Shown here piece after piece: positions 45,084-54,601 of a DNA stretch of 64,000 nucleotides. The DNA lies in contig JBPOJB010000043.1 in assembly GCA_052034005.1 (NCBI GenBank), positions 96,063 to 160,062 of the forward strand, in the 5' to 3' direction. The notes beneath the pieces are model-generated. The model did not search any database, had not been told where the DNA came from, and saw nothing but the letters and a program-made list of their open reading frames with translations. This DNA comes from JAAYDI01 sp052034005. Lineage in GTDB: Bacteria > Planctomycetota > Planctomycetia > Pirellulales > Pirellulaceae. A program made the translations under genes and the position numbers. Position 1 is the stretch's first letter. Every line of letters starts with the position of its first letter.

Positions 45084-47066
45084 ATGCATTCACAACGCTT
45101 CGCCATCATCGGTCTGTTGGTCTGCGGGATCCTGGCGGTTCCCGCCACATCGTTCGCTCAGCAGGAGCCGCCGGCCACGGGCGACGAGGCGGCCCTATTG
45201 TCGGTGTTGCAGTCCGCCGCGCCGATCTACGACAAAGCCAAGGCCTGCCAGCAGCTGGCCGTCATCGGCACGAAGGACGCCGTCCCGGTGCTGGCCAGGC
45301 TGTTGGCCGATGAACAACTGTCGCACTATGCGCGCTTCGCGCTGGAGCCGCTGCCTGACCCGTCGGTGGACGAGGCGCTGCGGGCGAGCCTCACGCAGCT
45401 CCAGGGCGGCTTGCTGGTGGGGGTGATCAACTCGATCGGCATGCGGCGCGACGCGCAAGCGGTCGACGCGCTCAAAACGTTGCTGGCCGGCGCTGATCCG
45501 GAGGTCGCCGCAGCTGCCGCGTGCGCACTGGGACGCATCGCCTCGCCCCCGGCCATCGAATTGCTCCAGGCTTCGTTGTCCGCCGCGGAGCCGCTGCGCT
45601 GGGCGGTGGCCGACGGATGCCTGACCGCCGCCGACACGCTGGAGAAGGAGCAGCAGGCGCAGTCGGCGACGGCGGTGTACGACGCGATGCGCGCGGCTCA
45701 GCTGCCGAAGTACCTGGAACTCGCCGCCCTGGCCGGCGCGATCCGGTCGCGCGGCCCGCAGGGCGTTGACCTGCTCGTGGAGACGCTGCAGTCCCCTGAT
45801 CTGGACCGGTTCGATGTCGCCTTGAGCATGGCCAACCTGATCCCGGGCAACCGGGTGACCGAGACGCTGGTTGCCGAGATCTCCAAGCCGCTGCCGGCGC
45901 CTGAAGGTGAGACCGGCGAGTTGGTCGTCGCGCATTGGCGCGCAGTGGGTGTCGTCACCGTACTGGGGAAGCGCGGCGATCCTGCCGCGCTGCCTGTCGT
46001 GCTGAAGCTCGCCCAGCAGGCGCCTCCGGATGTCCAGTTGGCCGCCGTCCGCGCGCTGGCCAGATTGGGCGACGCGTCGGCCGTACCCGCGCTGCTCGAC
46101 GCGGCCGCGTCGCCGCAGAGCGCGCTGGCGGCCGCAGCGCTCGACAGCCTCGCGGCGCTGCCCGATCAGGGCGCGGATGCCAGGGTGTTGGCGTTGCTGG
46201 ACGGTAGCTCCGGGCCGCAGAGACTCGCCATCATCGAGGTGTTGGGACGCCGGGGCGTGGCGGCGGCCGCGCCGGCCCTGATGAAGCTGGCATCGAGCGA
46301 CGACAAGACCACCCGGGCCGCCGCCTTCGCCGCCTTGGGTTTGACCGTCGGCCAGGATCATCTCGCGGCGCTTGTGGAGTATCTGGTCAGAGCGCCCTCG
46401 GACGACGTGGCGACGGCCGCCAAGGCGGCCTTGGAACGCGCGTGCCAACGCATGCCCGACCGTGACGCGGCTGCGCGGGTTCTGATCGCGCAGATGCGCG
46501 GCGATTCCCCCGCCATGCGGGCCAACCTGCTCGACCTGCTGCGCGCCCTGGGAGGCCCGGAAGCGCTTGCACACGTCGTCGCGGCCGCCAAGGCGGACGA
46601 TCAACAATCGCAGGATGCGGCCACGCAAGTGCTCGGGCAGTGGACCAGCCCGGATGCAGCACCCGCGCTGCTGGAGCTCACCAAGGCGCCCAACAACCGG
46701 TTCAAGGTCCGCACGCTGCGCGGCTACATCCGGATCGCCCGGCAACTCAACGTGCCGACCGAACAGCGGATCGAGATGTGCCGCACCGCGCTGGGCTTGG
46801 CCGAACGCGACGAGGATCTGAACCTGATCCTGGAGACACTCGGGCGGTACCCGTCCGCCGAGTCGCTGGCGCTGGTGACCGCCCACCTGGGCAAGCCGGC
46901 CCTCGCCGCGGCCGCCGCCAACGCGGCCGTCGCCATCGGTGAGAAGCTGGTGGATCAGCAGCCGGCCGACGTGGCCCACGCCATGCAACAGATCCTGGCC
47001 GGGTCGCCCAGCGACGAGCTGAAGCAGAAGGCCACCCGCCTCCTCCAGCGGGCCACAGAGAAATGA
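45084..47066 (+). CDS. Secreted HEAT-repeat protein
   Basis: ATG 45084 lies 8 nt after GAGGGA at 45070-45075. The 660-residue protein has a signal peptide (FAIIGLLVCGILAVPATSFAQQ). Residues 30-650 consist of roughly a dozen HEAT-like helical repeats, for example VQLAAVRALARLGDASAVPAL and RLAIIEVLGRRGVAAAAPAL. Such solenoids usually act as protein scaffolds or phycobilin-lyase-like domains; no catalytic motif is visible. It closes the + strand run and is convergent with the GH20 gene. It may organise the exported enzymes encoded upstream, an inference from position only. Confidence 0.87.
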   Translation: MHSQRFAIIGLLVCGILAVPATSFAQQEPPATGDEAALLSVLQSAAPIYDKAKACQQLAVIGTKDAVPVLARLLADEQLSHYARFALEPLPDPSVDEALRASLTQLQGGLLVGVINSIGMRRDAQAVDALKTLLAGADPEVAAAAACALGRIASPPAIELLQASLSAAEPLRWAVADGCLTAADTLEKEQQAQSATAVYDAMRAAQLPKYLELAALAGAIRSRGPQGVDLLVETLQSPDLDRFDVALSMANLIPGNRVTETLVAEISKPLPAPEGETGELVVAHWRAVGVVTVLGKRGDPAALPVVLKLAQQAPPDVQLAAVRALARLGDASAVPALLDAAASPQSALAAAALDSLAALPDQGADARVLALLDGSSGPQRLAIIEVLGRRGVAAAAPALMKLASSDDKTTRAAAFAALGLTVGQDHLAALVEYLVRAPSDDVATAAKAALERACQRMPDRDAAARVLIAQMRGDSPAMRANLLDLLRALGGPEALAHVVAAAKADDQQSQDAATQVLGQWTSPDAAPALLELTKAPNNRFKVRTLRGYIRIARQLNVPTEQRIEMCRTALGLAERDEDLNLILETLGRYPSAESLALVTAHLGKPALAAAAANAAVAIGEKLVDQQPADVAHAMQQILAGSPSDELKQKATRLLQRATEK

Positions 47067-47100
47067 CCGAGGTCGCGTGGGCGACAGACCCGCGCGATCC

Positions 47101-47167
47101 GTCCTGTTGGTCCGATGGAAGCGGCGGGACCGAATCGGACTGCCGCGACCAATCGGATCAACAGGAC
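47101..47167. terminator. Long inverted repeat between convergent genes, probable bidirectional terminator
   Basis: GTCCTGTTGGTCCGAT (47101-47116) and ATCGGATCAACAGGAC (47152-47167) form a 16-pair stem with a single G-U pair. The 35-nt loop holds a smaller GCGGC/GCCGC stem. It sits between the convergent stops at 47066 and 47173. No T-tract is visible on either strand. Confidence 0.5.
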
Positions 47168-47172
47168 AACCT

Positions 47173-50100
47173 TCACCGTTTTTCTTCCATCCCGCACAGG
47201 ACCACGGCCACTCGTTGGCGCAGGTCCAGTGTCTGCGCGAGCCGCTGCATGGTGGCCCCCGGTTCCGCGTCCAGGCGACCGGCAAACGTGACGAAGTGGC
47301 TCGCCGGGGGTGATCCCTCGATGCCCACGCCCCCGGCGCCGGCCCCGGGCGCGATCACATACCGCGCGGCCACTTCGGGTGTCGCCAGGCCCAGTGCCAG
47401 GCGATCTTCGCTCCACTTGATGCCCCACTGGACGCCGTCCGCCTTCACCTGCGCCGGCACGCCATCCGCCTCTCGACCGACCCGACCGGTCGCTCCGTCG
47501 GCAAACAAGTACTGGCCGGGGCTGGGACCGTCCGCCGCGAAATTCCGCGGATTGTCGAAGTCCCAGTAGTAATCGACCGGATCGCTGAGCATCACCTCCA
47601 TCCACGAGCATCCGCCATACAGACTGATGGTCTTCTCCATGGCCGCACCGTCCGTGCACTGGTAGCGCACGAGCGCCGGCCCGTCCGCCAGGCAGGTCAC
47701 CTGGTTCGTCGCCTGGCGCAGCGCGCCGCCGAGGTCTGAGAAGCCCGCCCAACCGGTTGTTCCCGGCATGGTCATGTCGCGCCCGCCACAGGCGGCGACT
47801 TCCCAGCGATACACATGGCCGCCCTCGCTGCCCAGCAGCAACCGGACGACATTGTTGTCAAGCACGGCGAACCCCTCGTCAGCCTGGCCGATCCGGGCCG
47901 CCTCCGGGAGCGACGCCGGCGCCGTCGGCAGCCCGAGGTACACGTGGACGAATGCCCGGTCATCTTTCCGCAAGAGGCCCGGCAACACGACCACCAAGCG
48001 CGTGCCGCCGCTCACCGGCACCTTGTCGATCTGTGCGAGGATCTCCTGGCACCGGTTCTCGGCGCTGATTTGAAATGCCCGCACCGGCCGGTCGGCCAAC
48101 TGTGCGGGGAGGTCCACATCCAGTTCGATCGGGAGCTGGTAGCGGTCGACCTGACCGGCGTCGATCGTCAGCCCGATCCGGTGCGTCGCCGCGGGTTCCG
48201 CCCATGGCAGATCTGTCCGCAGGGCCGCTGGGTCGACTCGTTGCGGGCGAGTGCTCCTGGAAAGGGGCGCGGGCAGTGCCAACCCGATCTCCTCGGGCGT
48301 GGGCAGCGCCTGGCCGCGTTCGGCGTTCGCCCGGGCCGCCGCCACACGACCGATCAGCTCGGCATAGCGCTGGTCGCTGGCGGCATAGCGTCGGAGCGTC
48401 CAGTCGAGCGCGTAGGGCTTGCTTTCGCTGAGCCAGATCCGCTGGAACTCGCACCCGAGCGCCGCCTGCGCCTGGCGCGTGCCGTCGATGCATTGCTCGA
48501 TCTCGCACAGCAGAGCCGCTTGTCGCGAGACATCGGTCGTCTTGCAGGCTTGAGCGTAGGTTTCCGCGGCGCGCAAGGCGTCCAGCATGCGGCGGCCGAT
48601 CAATTCCATGCGCCGTGCGCCGAGCAGGAACGCGTCGAGCAATTGCGCATTGACCACCGCGTCCTTCCGGCACGCCTCCAAGTGCTCGATCGCAGGCCGC
48701 ACGATCCCGAGGAGTTGTTCGGCCGAGGCGCGTGACTTCGCGGGGCTCCGCGAAAGCGGCAGGTCCTCTTCCCAGAAACGGCTGTTGAGCATCCCTTTCA
48801 TGCCGGGCAGGCGATGCGTCTGGGCCAGCAGCGCCACCGCCTGGCCGAAATGATCGCCCGGCTCGCCGAACAAGACGCCTCCAATGCGCCGGTTGAAGTC
48901 GTCAATGCTCGTCGTAGACGCATTCCACGCGCACTCCGCGCCCCACGCGTAGCCGTGCCACTTGTAGCCCTGGAGCGCCTCGCCGTCGTCTTCCCATTCC
49001 GTGTTGAGCATGCCCAGCGCGCCGTGTTGCGCCCCGTCACGCACGAAGTTCTGGATGTTCCGCACGGCCACGCCGAAATCCGGCAGGATCCGGCTCCAGT
49101 TGCTGATGCCCGGGCAGACGAAGAACTCGTAACCAGCTTGTGTGAAGGGCAGAATCTGGTCCTCGAAACTGTCCGCGGCATGGTAGCCCCAGGTCAACAT
49201 CACCGTGTCCTTGGGGATCTGATCCAGCTTGTCGGGATGTTGCAGGATGATGTCGCCCCACATCATCATGCGCTTGTGGTATTTCTCTCGCAGCAGATCG
49301 TGCACGCGGCGGATGTGCCGCACGTACACGCCGCCCACGCCGATCTGATCGGCCAGCGCCTTCGAGGGACCGGTGCCGAGTCCGTACGTTTCATCGCAGC
49401 ACACGTTGAACATCGGGAACGTCAGCAGCGGACAGACTTCCGAGTACATATCGTCCAGCAGCCGATAGGTCGCCTCGTTCGTCGGGCACAGCACGTCGGG
49501 CGTCTCCCGCAGCGCCTCATATTCCGGGTGCTTGAGAATCCAGCTCCAATGCCCGAACGACTGCTGGTTTCCCAGGATGTCCATGTGCTGCGCGGCGGCG
49601 TATTGAACCAGTTCGCTGAGCGCCTCAGGCTGCAGCGAGCCGTCGGGCGGTCCGATGCGGGGGTGCTTCCGGAACGCGTATTGGTATTCCATGTAGTAGG
49701 TCAGCAGATTCATCTTCAGTCCGGCGCCCAGATCGACGTGCTGGTGCAGCGTTTCCAGCGTCGAACTCGGGCCGCGTGTCAGGTCATCCTGGAAACAGCG
49801 GTAGCGGAGCGAGGGCCAGTCCCGGATCTCCAGGCAGGGCAGCCCGCCGTCGGCGCGGTTGGCGCGGATCAGCTGGCACAGCGTCTGCACGCCGTAGAAC
49901 AGACCCGACGCGTCGCCGGCCACACAGCGGATGTGTGCGGGGGTCACTTCCAGGAAGTAGCTTTCAGGTGGGGCGTCCTGTGGAAACGCGACAGCCTCGA
50001 GCGTCACCTCCTCGACGGCGGCCACCACCACGCCGCGCGCATCGTCTTCGTGAGACCGCAGCGTCGGCCTGTCGACGCCGGCGCGACTCAGCTCGGCGAC

Positions 50101-50310
50101 GAGCGTCTTCGCGGTCGCTGCCGTGGCCTTGGCCGGCAGCTGCAGGATCAACTCCTGTGACAGTTGAAAGGTTCCAGGCTTCATCTCGATCTGCTTCGGG
50201 TACGGGACCAGTCGCAGGTTCTGCGCATCCTGTGGGCGGACCTGCACCTGAGGGCCCGCGAACGTCACACTGATCGCGATAAGCAGCGGTAAGGATTTGT
50301 GCAGCATCAT
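47173..50310 (-). CDS. Secreted GH20-like beta-N-acetylhexosaminidase with long C-terminal beta region
   Basis: ATG 50310 (or 50307) has GGGAGA just upstream on the minus strand. The 1045-residue product has a signal peptide (LPLLIAISVTFAGPQVQ). A GH20b-type domain follows (residues 30-160: LVPYPKQIEMKPGTFQLS), then the GH20 barrel with DWPSLRYRCFQDDLTRG, HMDILGNQQSFGHW and the acidic pair Asp306-Glu307 in NVCCDETYG. In GH20 this Asp orients the substrate acetamido group and the Glu is the acid. The last 350 or so residues are beta-rich and unassigned. It should remove terminal GlcNAc or GalNAc residues from glycans. It is last in the run that begins with the DUF4956 gene, 85 nt after the EF-hand gene. 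Confidence 0.86.
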   Translation of the reverse strand: MMLHKSLPLLIAISVTFAGPQVQVRPQDAQNLRLVPYPKQIEMKPGTFQLSQELILQLPAKATAATAKTLVAELSRAGVDRPTLRSHEDDARGVVVAAVEEVTLEAVAFPQDAPPESYFLEVTPAHIRCVAGDASGLFYGVQTLCQLIRANRADGGLPCLEIRDWPSLRYRCFQDDLTRGPSSTLETLHQHVDLGAGLKMNLLTYYMEYQYAFRKHPRIGPPDGSLQPEALSELVQYAAAQHMDILGNQQSFGHWSWILKHPEYEALRETPDVLCPTNEATYRLLDDMYSEVCPLLTFPMFNVCCDETYGLGTGPSKALADQIGVGGVYVRHIRRVHDLLREKYHKRMMMWGDIILQHPDKLDQIPKDTVMLTWGYHAADSFEDQILPFTQAGYEFFVCPGISNWSRILPDFGVAVRNIQNFVRDGAQHGALGMLNTEWEDDGEALQGYKWHGYAWGAECAWNASTTSIDDFNRRIGGVLFGEPGDHFGQAVALLAQTHRLPGMKGMLNSRFWEEDLPLSRSPAKSRASAEQLLGIVRPAIEHLEACRKDAVVNAQLLDAFLLGARRMELIGRRMLDALRAAETYAQACKTTDVSRQAALLCEIEQCIDGTRQAQAALGCEFQRIWLSESKPYALDWTLRRYAASDQRYAELIGRVAAARANAERGQALPTPEEIGLALPAPLSRSTRPQRVDPAALRTDLPWAEPAATHRIGLTIDAGQVDRYQLPIELDVDLPAQLADRPVRAFQISAENRCQEILAQIDKVPVSGGTRLVVVLPGLLRKDDRAFVHVYLGLPTAPASLPEAARIGQADEGFAVLDNNVVRLLLGSEGGHVYRWEVAACGGRDMTMPGTTGWAGFSDLGGALRQATNQVTCLADGPALVRYQCTDGAAMEKTISLYGGCSWMEVMLSDPVDYYWDFDNPRNFAADGPSPGQYLFADGATGRVGREADGVPAQVKADGVQWGIKWSEDRLALGLATPEVAARYVIAPGAGAGGVGIEGSPPASHFVTFAGRLDAEPGATMQRLAQTLDLRQRVAVVLCGMEEKR

Positions 50311-50395
50311 CTGTCTCCCGGGAAGCAGTCTGGATCTCCGGCGCGTCATCCGCCTTCGGCCGCGCGAGCGGGCCGGCGCGAGCGTTCGCCGGGCG

Positions 50396-50977
50396 TCATT
50401 CTTTCTTCCGCTGGCTCAGCGGCGTCGCGGCGGCTTCCGCCTCGGCCTTGTCGATCGCGCCGTCCTGGTTGGTGTCAAGGCGCCGGACCATCCACTTCAT
50501 GCGGTCGGGCAACTCCTCTTCCGTGACTTTCCCATCACCGTCCTTGTCATGGCTCATGATGCGCTCGACGAAGCTGACGGGCGGGCTGCTACTGCTGCTG
50601 CCGGGGTCCGCGGCAGGCGGCCGGGCCGGGCCGGGGCCTCCACGGCCGCGGCGACCCATGCCGGCCGGCGGCCAGCCGATCTCTTCCCGCGACAGCTTGC
50701 CGTCCTGGTTCTTGTCAAGCTTCCGGAGAGCGGCCACGGCGCCTTCGATTTCCTCCTTGGACAGCTTGCCGTCCTGGTTGACGTCCAGCGCGTCCAGCAG
50801 GGGGAATGTGAACCGTGGAAAGCCGGGCCCGGGCCCGCCATCGGGCCTTCGAGGGCCGGGGGCGGCTCCAGCCGGCGGGTCCGCCGGCGCTGGCGCCGGC
50901 GGCGGATCTTGTGCGCAGGCCGCGCCTGCCACCAGTGCCCACGCCAGGACCGCCGACAGGCACACGCGTACGTTCAT
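50396..50977 (-). CDS. Secreted EF-hand calcium-binding protein
   Basis: ATG 50977 follows a strong GGAGGAG site; a longer frame adds five codons only. The 193-residue protein has a signal peptide (VCLSAVLAWALVAGAACAQ) and a Pro/Ala/Gly-rich segment. Four EF-hand loops follow: DVNQDGKLSKEE, DKNQDGKLSREE, DKDGDGKVTEEE and DTNQDGAIDKAE. All keep the Asp, Gly and Glu positions needed to bind Ca2+. It may act as a calcium-dependent scaffold or sensor outside the cytoplasm. It lies 23 nt after the CotH gene stop, and its loops match the EF-hands in CotH's own N-terminus, so the two may assemble together. Confidence 0.9.
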   Translation of the reverse strand: MNVRVCLSAVLAWALVAGAACAQDPPPAPAPADPPAGAAPGPRRPDGGPGPGFPRFTFPLLDALDVNQDGKLSKEEIEGAVAALRKLDKNQDGKLSREEIGWPPAGMGRRGRGGPGPARPPAADPGSSSSSPPVSFVERIMSHDKDGDGKVTEEELPDRMKWMVRRLDTNQDGAIDKAEAEAAATPLSQRKKE

Positions 50978-51000
50978 GGGTGACTCCTCCAACGCTCAGA

Positions 51001-53787
51001 TCATTCTCGGATGCGGTTCGCCCCGTCGGGGGTGGGAACCATTGGCGTCCAGCGTGCACTGCCGTCTGGGAAACGTCCCAGCGAGACATCTTCTTTGAGC
51101 GGGCCGAACGAGACCTGGTCGCGAATCACATTGCCGCGCGCGTCGGTGTCGCTCAAGAACACCGTCTCGCCTTTTTTCGAAAGCTTGAAATTGGCGTGGA
51201 GCCCGCGGATGGCTCGCAGGTCCTTGTCCAGCCAGACCACCAGCGTACCGCGGGCGGGAATGGTCGTCCCGGGCGGGAAGGACCATTTTCGCAGGTTCGA
51301 CTTCGAGTCACTCAAGTACATCCCCGAGATATCCACGGTCCGCTCAGTGCGATTGTAGATCTCCAGCCAGTCGTCATACTGGCCTTGCGGATCACGCACG
51401 GTCCGCTTGTTCGCGGCCATCAGCTCATTGATCACTACGGGCGACTGCGATTCGCTGGTGGCGATGACTTCGTATCGGAAGGCACCCATCTCCGCCCCGG
51501 CCGGCATGAATGCCGTCGTACCCAGACTCGCGTCCGCCCGCGCCTCGACATAATAGCGTACCGCACATCGTCCCGGTGCGCCGTCAATCACGGCGCCGTA
51601 GATGCCGTCGCCGGCGAGCTGGTCATGATGCTGCCCGTCGTCGTGCATCTCGACCTGGTCAAAGGGGGCGTTCGGCGCGGAAGCGTAGTACAGCAAGACG
51701 ATCTGCGGCTTGGGCTCGCCGACGATCCTGGCCTCCACAACCACGCTGTCTTCCGCTGACAACTGCTGGACGTCGTCCCGCATCGGCCGGTGTGTCACCG
51801 CCTCGATCACCGGGTACGGCTTGTTGATCTCCGGATGACTCAGCAGGTATTCGCGCCGTTCGGTCATGAAGGTCTTGATGCCGGGCGCGCTGCCGAATGG
51901 GCCGCCGCGCTGGCCGTCTGACGAGATATCAGAGTGCGCGAACTGCTCATAAGAGATCGACAACTTGGTGTCCTCCCGGACATCCTCGTCGATCAACGCG
52001 CGATACTGCTCGAAGATCGGCCCCACTGTGTTCCAGTCCAGCCATTTTTCCGCGATCGTACGGACGTGGGCCAGGTAGCGGGCCTTCCAGTGCGGGTTGG
52101 TGAGCAGCGCAGTGAGCAACGGCCGATTCGCACTGCCGACTTGGCTCAACGGGCCCATCTGGCCGTGCTCTCCGCCGGGTCCACCGGGCCCGCCGAAGAA
52201 ACCGCCCATCCCGGGACCCTCGATCGACCGCAGGCTCTCATTGTTGTCGTGTGCAAAAACGTAGAACCGGTCGTAGTGCGTATCGAGATACAACGTGTAG
52301 TCACTGGCGCGCGTGAAATAGCCATCTTCATCCGAAAGGACATTGTCCACCGCCAGGAACCAGAGGACCTCATCGACATTCATCAGCTTATCGAATAACG
52401 CTTCCCGCTGGTCCGGCGGGGTCTCTTCGAGAGCCCGGCACAACGCGACCAGCTTGCGCCAGTCGGCCTCGTTGTCCGAAGACTTGATGAGATAGTTCCG
52501 CTTGTACGGCGCCAAGTCGTCTCCCAGGTACATCAAGCCGGAACCGCCGCTGAAATTCGGCGGCACCTTCCAGCGAGCGCCGTTGGCATCGCCAAACCAC
52601 TTGCGCAAGAAATCCTTGTTGAACTGCTCCTGATTCGTGTAGATCCCCCAACTCTCGCCGTTGATGACGACCCGCACCAGGTTCGCATCCAACGCCGGAA
52701 GGTACTCCCGTCCAATACGACTGAACAACACTTCGCGCAACAGCGAAGGGTCTGAATGGGCGTTGAGCAGATTGAGCGTCTTGCGGCCGTAGAGCCGTTG
52801 GCCCTTCTGGCCGTAATCGACTGAGATGTTCAGCGACCGCTTCTTCCCGCGCGGCACCATCTGGTAAGACGTGTTGCCGCGGAATCGCACACCGACGTTC
52901 ACATAGGTCCGGCCGTCCACAATCATCTGAGCAGGGACATCCACGTCCGTCATGCGGAAGTCCTCCAACTCCTCTTCCCAATCCTGGTTCTCAAACCACA
53001 GGAAGATCGTCCGGACGATCTCGGGATCATACAGGTCCCGATCAGGGTAGGATGCGACGTCGTCGGGCGTCAGCTGCTTGCCGGGCGCCGCCGGTTCCCG
53101 GTTGCCACCGCCTCCCGGGCCACCGCCTCCCGGGCCACCGCCTCCCGGGCCACCAAAACCCATATCGAAGCCCGGCGGGCCGCCAAAACCCGGGCCGCCA
53201 AAACCCATGTCGAAGCCCGGTGGACCGCCAAAACCCGGGCCGCCGAAGCCCATGTCGAAGCCCGGCGGGGGGCCGCCAAAGCCCATATCGAAGCCCGGCG
53301 GGGGGCCGCCAAAGCCCGGGCCGCCGAAGCCACCGCCGGGCCCTCCGCGCGCCGGCGGGTTTTCCTTGAGGTATTTCCGAGCCTCGGCGCGTTCAGCGGC
53401 GTCCAGAATGCCATCCTTGTTCAGGTCGAACCGGGCAAGGATTTCCGCGCGGGGGTGGACCATCGGGCCGCCACCCGGGCCGCCCGGACCACCCGGGCCG
53501 CCGAAGCCGCCCGGGAACGGCATCATCTCATCGATGGAAAGCTCTCCGTCCGAGTTCTTGTCGAGTTTCTTAAGCGCCGCGACCGCGTTGTCGATTTCGT
53601 CGGCGGTGATCTCGCCGTCGGAGTTGGCGTCGAGCGCCGACAGGAGCGGCGGCGGGGGGAGGCGGAAACCGCCTGGGCGGCCGCTTTGGGCTTCATTTTC
53701 GGGCGGCTGCGCGCCGAGCGGCAGGCACACAACAGCGGCAATGACCAACGCCGCGACGCCCATCGGAGACCATTGACGACTTCGCAT
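51001..53787 (-). CDS. Secreted CotH-type kinase with EF-hands, Gly/Pro repeat linker and lamin-tail domain
   Basis: This 928-residue protein has a signal peptide (VAALVIAAVVCLPLGAQ), then three EF-hand loops (DANSDGEITADE, DKNSDGELSIDE, DLNKDGILDAAE). A low-complexity Gly/Pro/Phe/Met linker follows around residues 145-230. The CotH domain spans about 255-640: VRFRGNTSYQM, GKKRSLNISVDYG with the lysines, NLLNAHSDPSLLREVL, and FYVFAHDNNES with the metal-binding Asp. CotH kinases phosphorylate Ser on spore-coat proteins in Bacillus; homologues elsewhere have unknown targets. The C-terminus has an Ig-like segment and a lamin-tail-like domain (VVINELMAANKRTV onwards). It is encoded between the VTC-like (27 nt) and EF-hand (23 nt) genes. 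Confidence 0.9.
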   Translation of the reverse strand: MRSRQWSPMGVAALVIAAVVCLPLGAQPPENEAQSGRPGGFRLPPPPLLSALDANSDGEITADEIDNAVAALKKLDKNSDGELSIDEMMPFPGGFGGPGGPGGPGGGPMVHPRAEILARFDLNKDGILDAAERAEARKYLKENPPARGGPGGGFGGPGFGGPPPGFDMGFGGPPPGFDMGFGGPGFGGPPGFDMGFGGPGFGGPPGFDMGFGGPGGGGPGGGGPGGGGNREPAAPGKQLTPDDVASYPDRDLYDPEIVRTIFLWFENQDWEEELEDFRMTDVDVPAQMIVDGRTYVNVGVRFRGNTSYQMVPRGKKRSLNISVDYGQKGQRLYGRKTLNLLNAHSDPSLLREVLFSRIGREYLPALDANLVRVVINGESWGIYTNQEQFNKDFLRKWFGDANGARWKVPPNFSGGSGLMYLGDDLAPYKRNYLIKSSDNEADWRKLVALCRALEETPPDQREALFDKLMNVDEVLWFLAVDNVLSDEDGYFTRASDYTLYLDTHYDRFYVFAHDNNESLRSIEGPGMGGFFGGPGGPGGEHGQMGPLSQVGSANRPLLTALLTNPHWKARYLAHVRTIAEKWLDWNTVGPIFEQYRALIDEDVREDTKLSISYEQFAHSDISSDGQRGGPFGSAPGIKTFMTERREYLLSHPEINKPYPVIEAVTHRPMRDDVQQLSAEDSVVVEARIVGEPKPQIVLLYYASAPNAPFDQVEMHDDGQHHDQLAGDGIYGAVIDGAPGRCAVRYYVEARADASLGTTAFMPAGAEMGAFRYEVIATSESQSPVVINELMAANKRTVRDPQGQYDDWLEIYNRTERTVDISGMYLSDSKSNLRKWSFPPGTTIPARGTLVVWLDKDLRAIRGLHANFKLSKKGETVFLSDTDARGNVIRDQVSFGPLKEDVSLGRFPDGSARWTPMVPTPDGANRIRE
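53104..53345. repeat. Tandem repeats encoding the Gly/Pro linker of the CotH protein
   Basis: Three near-identical 15-nt units (CACCGCCTCCCGGGC register) encode GPGGG. Next to them are four imperfect units encoding GFGGPPPGFDM or GFGGPPGFDMGFGGPG. The DNA is prone to slippage, so linker length probably varies between strains. Confidence 0.7.
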
Positions 53788-53814
53788 GGTAACGTCCTTG
53801 CGTGTGGCTCTTGG

Positions 53815-54585
53815 TTACACGGCAACGATGTCGCGGATCAAACCCAGGGCTCGGCATCCCTGCACGTACTTCGAGCACCGGGTTGCCCGGACACGGAATG
53901 GGTAAAACAGCTGCGGCAATTCGATCTCACGACCGATCGGTGTCTTGCCTTCGATCACGACCAGCCGCTCCAATCGGCAGGGGAAGGATGTGGATATGCG
54001 GCTCTTCCCGGTCTGGTCGTAGAAGGTGATGTCGTAGTCCAGCGTGACGCGCAACGCACCGTCGTCGGACGCGAAATGCTCGCGCTGGTATTCGACAAGG
54101 ACCGTGGGCTCGCAGCACAGCAGCACGTCGCCCAGCAACTCGGGCGGTATGATCCGTTCCAGACCGGCGACGATCTGTTTGTAGGTGAGCTGCCCGAGCG
54201 GTTGCTCGGACGCCAGCTCCAGCCGGTGTTTGCCAGTGACGCGGCCTTGACGCCACTTGATCTCGAAGAAGAACGTGTCGCCTGGCTGCATGCTGTCGTA
54301 CCAACGCAGGCGGACTTTCCGGCGGCGGCCCAACCCGTCCAGATTGTCCCGGCAGGCGGACAGCTGCGCGTCATCAAAGTAGATGCTCCGGACCGCCGAC
54401 ACCGACCGGTTGTAGATCCGGCGATGGCAGTTCACCTCGAACAAGCCGCGCAGTCTGCCAACATCGGCGTACGACAACGCATACTTGGTCTCCCGGCGTG
54501 AGGCCAGATCGCGGCGCGTCGATCCCCAATCCACAACGCGCAGGGGCGGAACCCGCAATGTCCAATCCACGGTATCCGTTGTCAT
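53815..54585 (-). CDS. VTC-domain (polyphosphate polymerase-like, CYTH superfamily) protein
   Basis: The 256-residue protein has the triphosphate tunnel signature of VTC-type polyphosphate polymerases. RETKYALSYADV near the N-terminus, VRSIYFDD, GRRRKVRLRWYDS with clustered basic residues, FFEIKWRQGR, TLDYDITFYD and LVVIEGKTPIGREIELP follow in order, and SKYVQG ends the domain. In yeast Vtc4 such a tunnel makes polyphosphate from ATP; bacterial homologues next to CotH and DUF4956 have unknown activity. No signal peptide or membrane segment is seen, so it should act on the cytoplasmic side. It lies 16 nt after the DUF4956 gene and 27 nt before CotH, in an operon. Confidence 0.9.
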   Translation of the reverse strand: MTTDTVDWTLRVPPLRVVDWGSTRRDLASRRETKYALSYADVGRLRGLFEVNCHRRIYNRSVSAVRSIYFDDAQLSACRDNLDGLGRRRKVRLRWYDSMQPGDTFFFEIKWRQGRVTGKHRLELASEQPLGQLTYKQIVAGLERIIPPELLGDVLLCCEPTVLVEYQREHFASDDGALRVTLDYDITFYDQTGKSRISTSFPCRLERLVVIEGKTPIGREIELPQLFYPFRVRATRCSKYVQGCRALGLIRDIVAV

Positions 54586-54601
54586 GGCGGATGTACAATG
54601 A

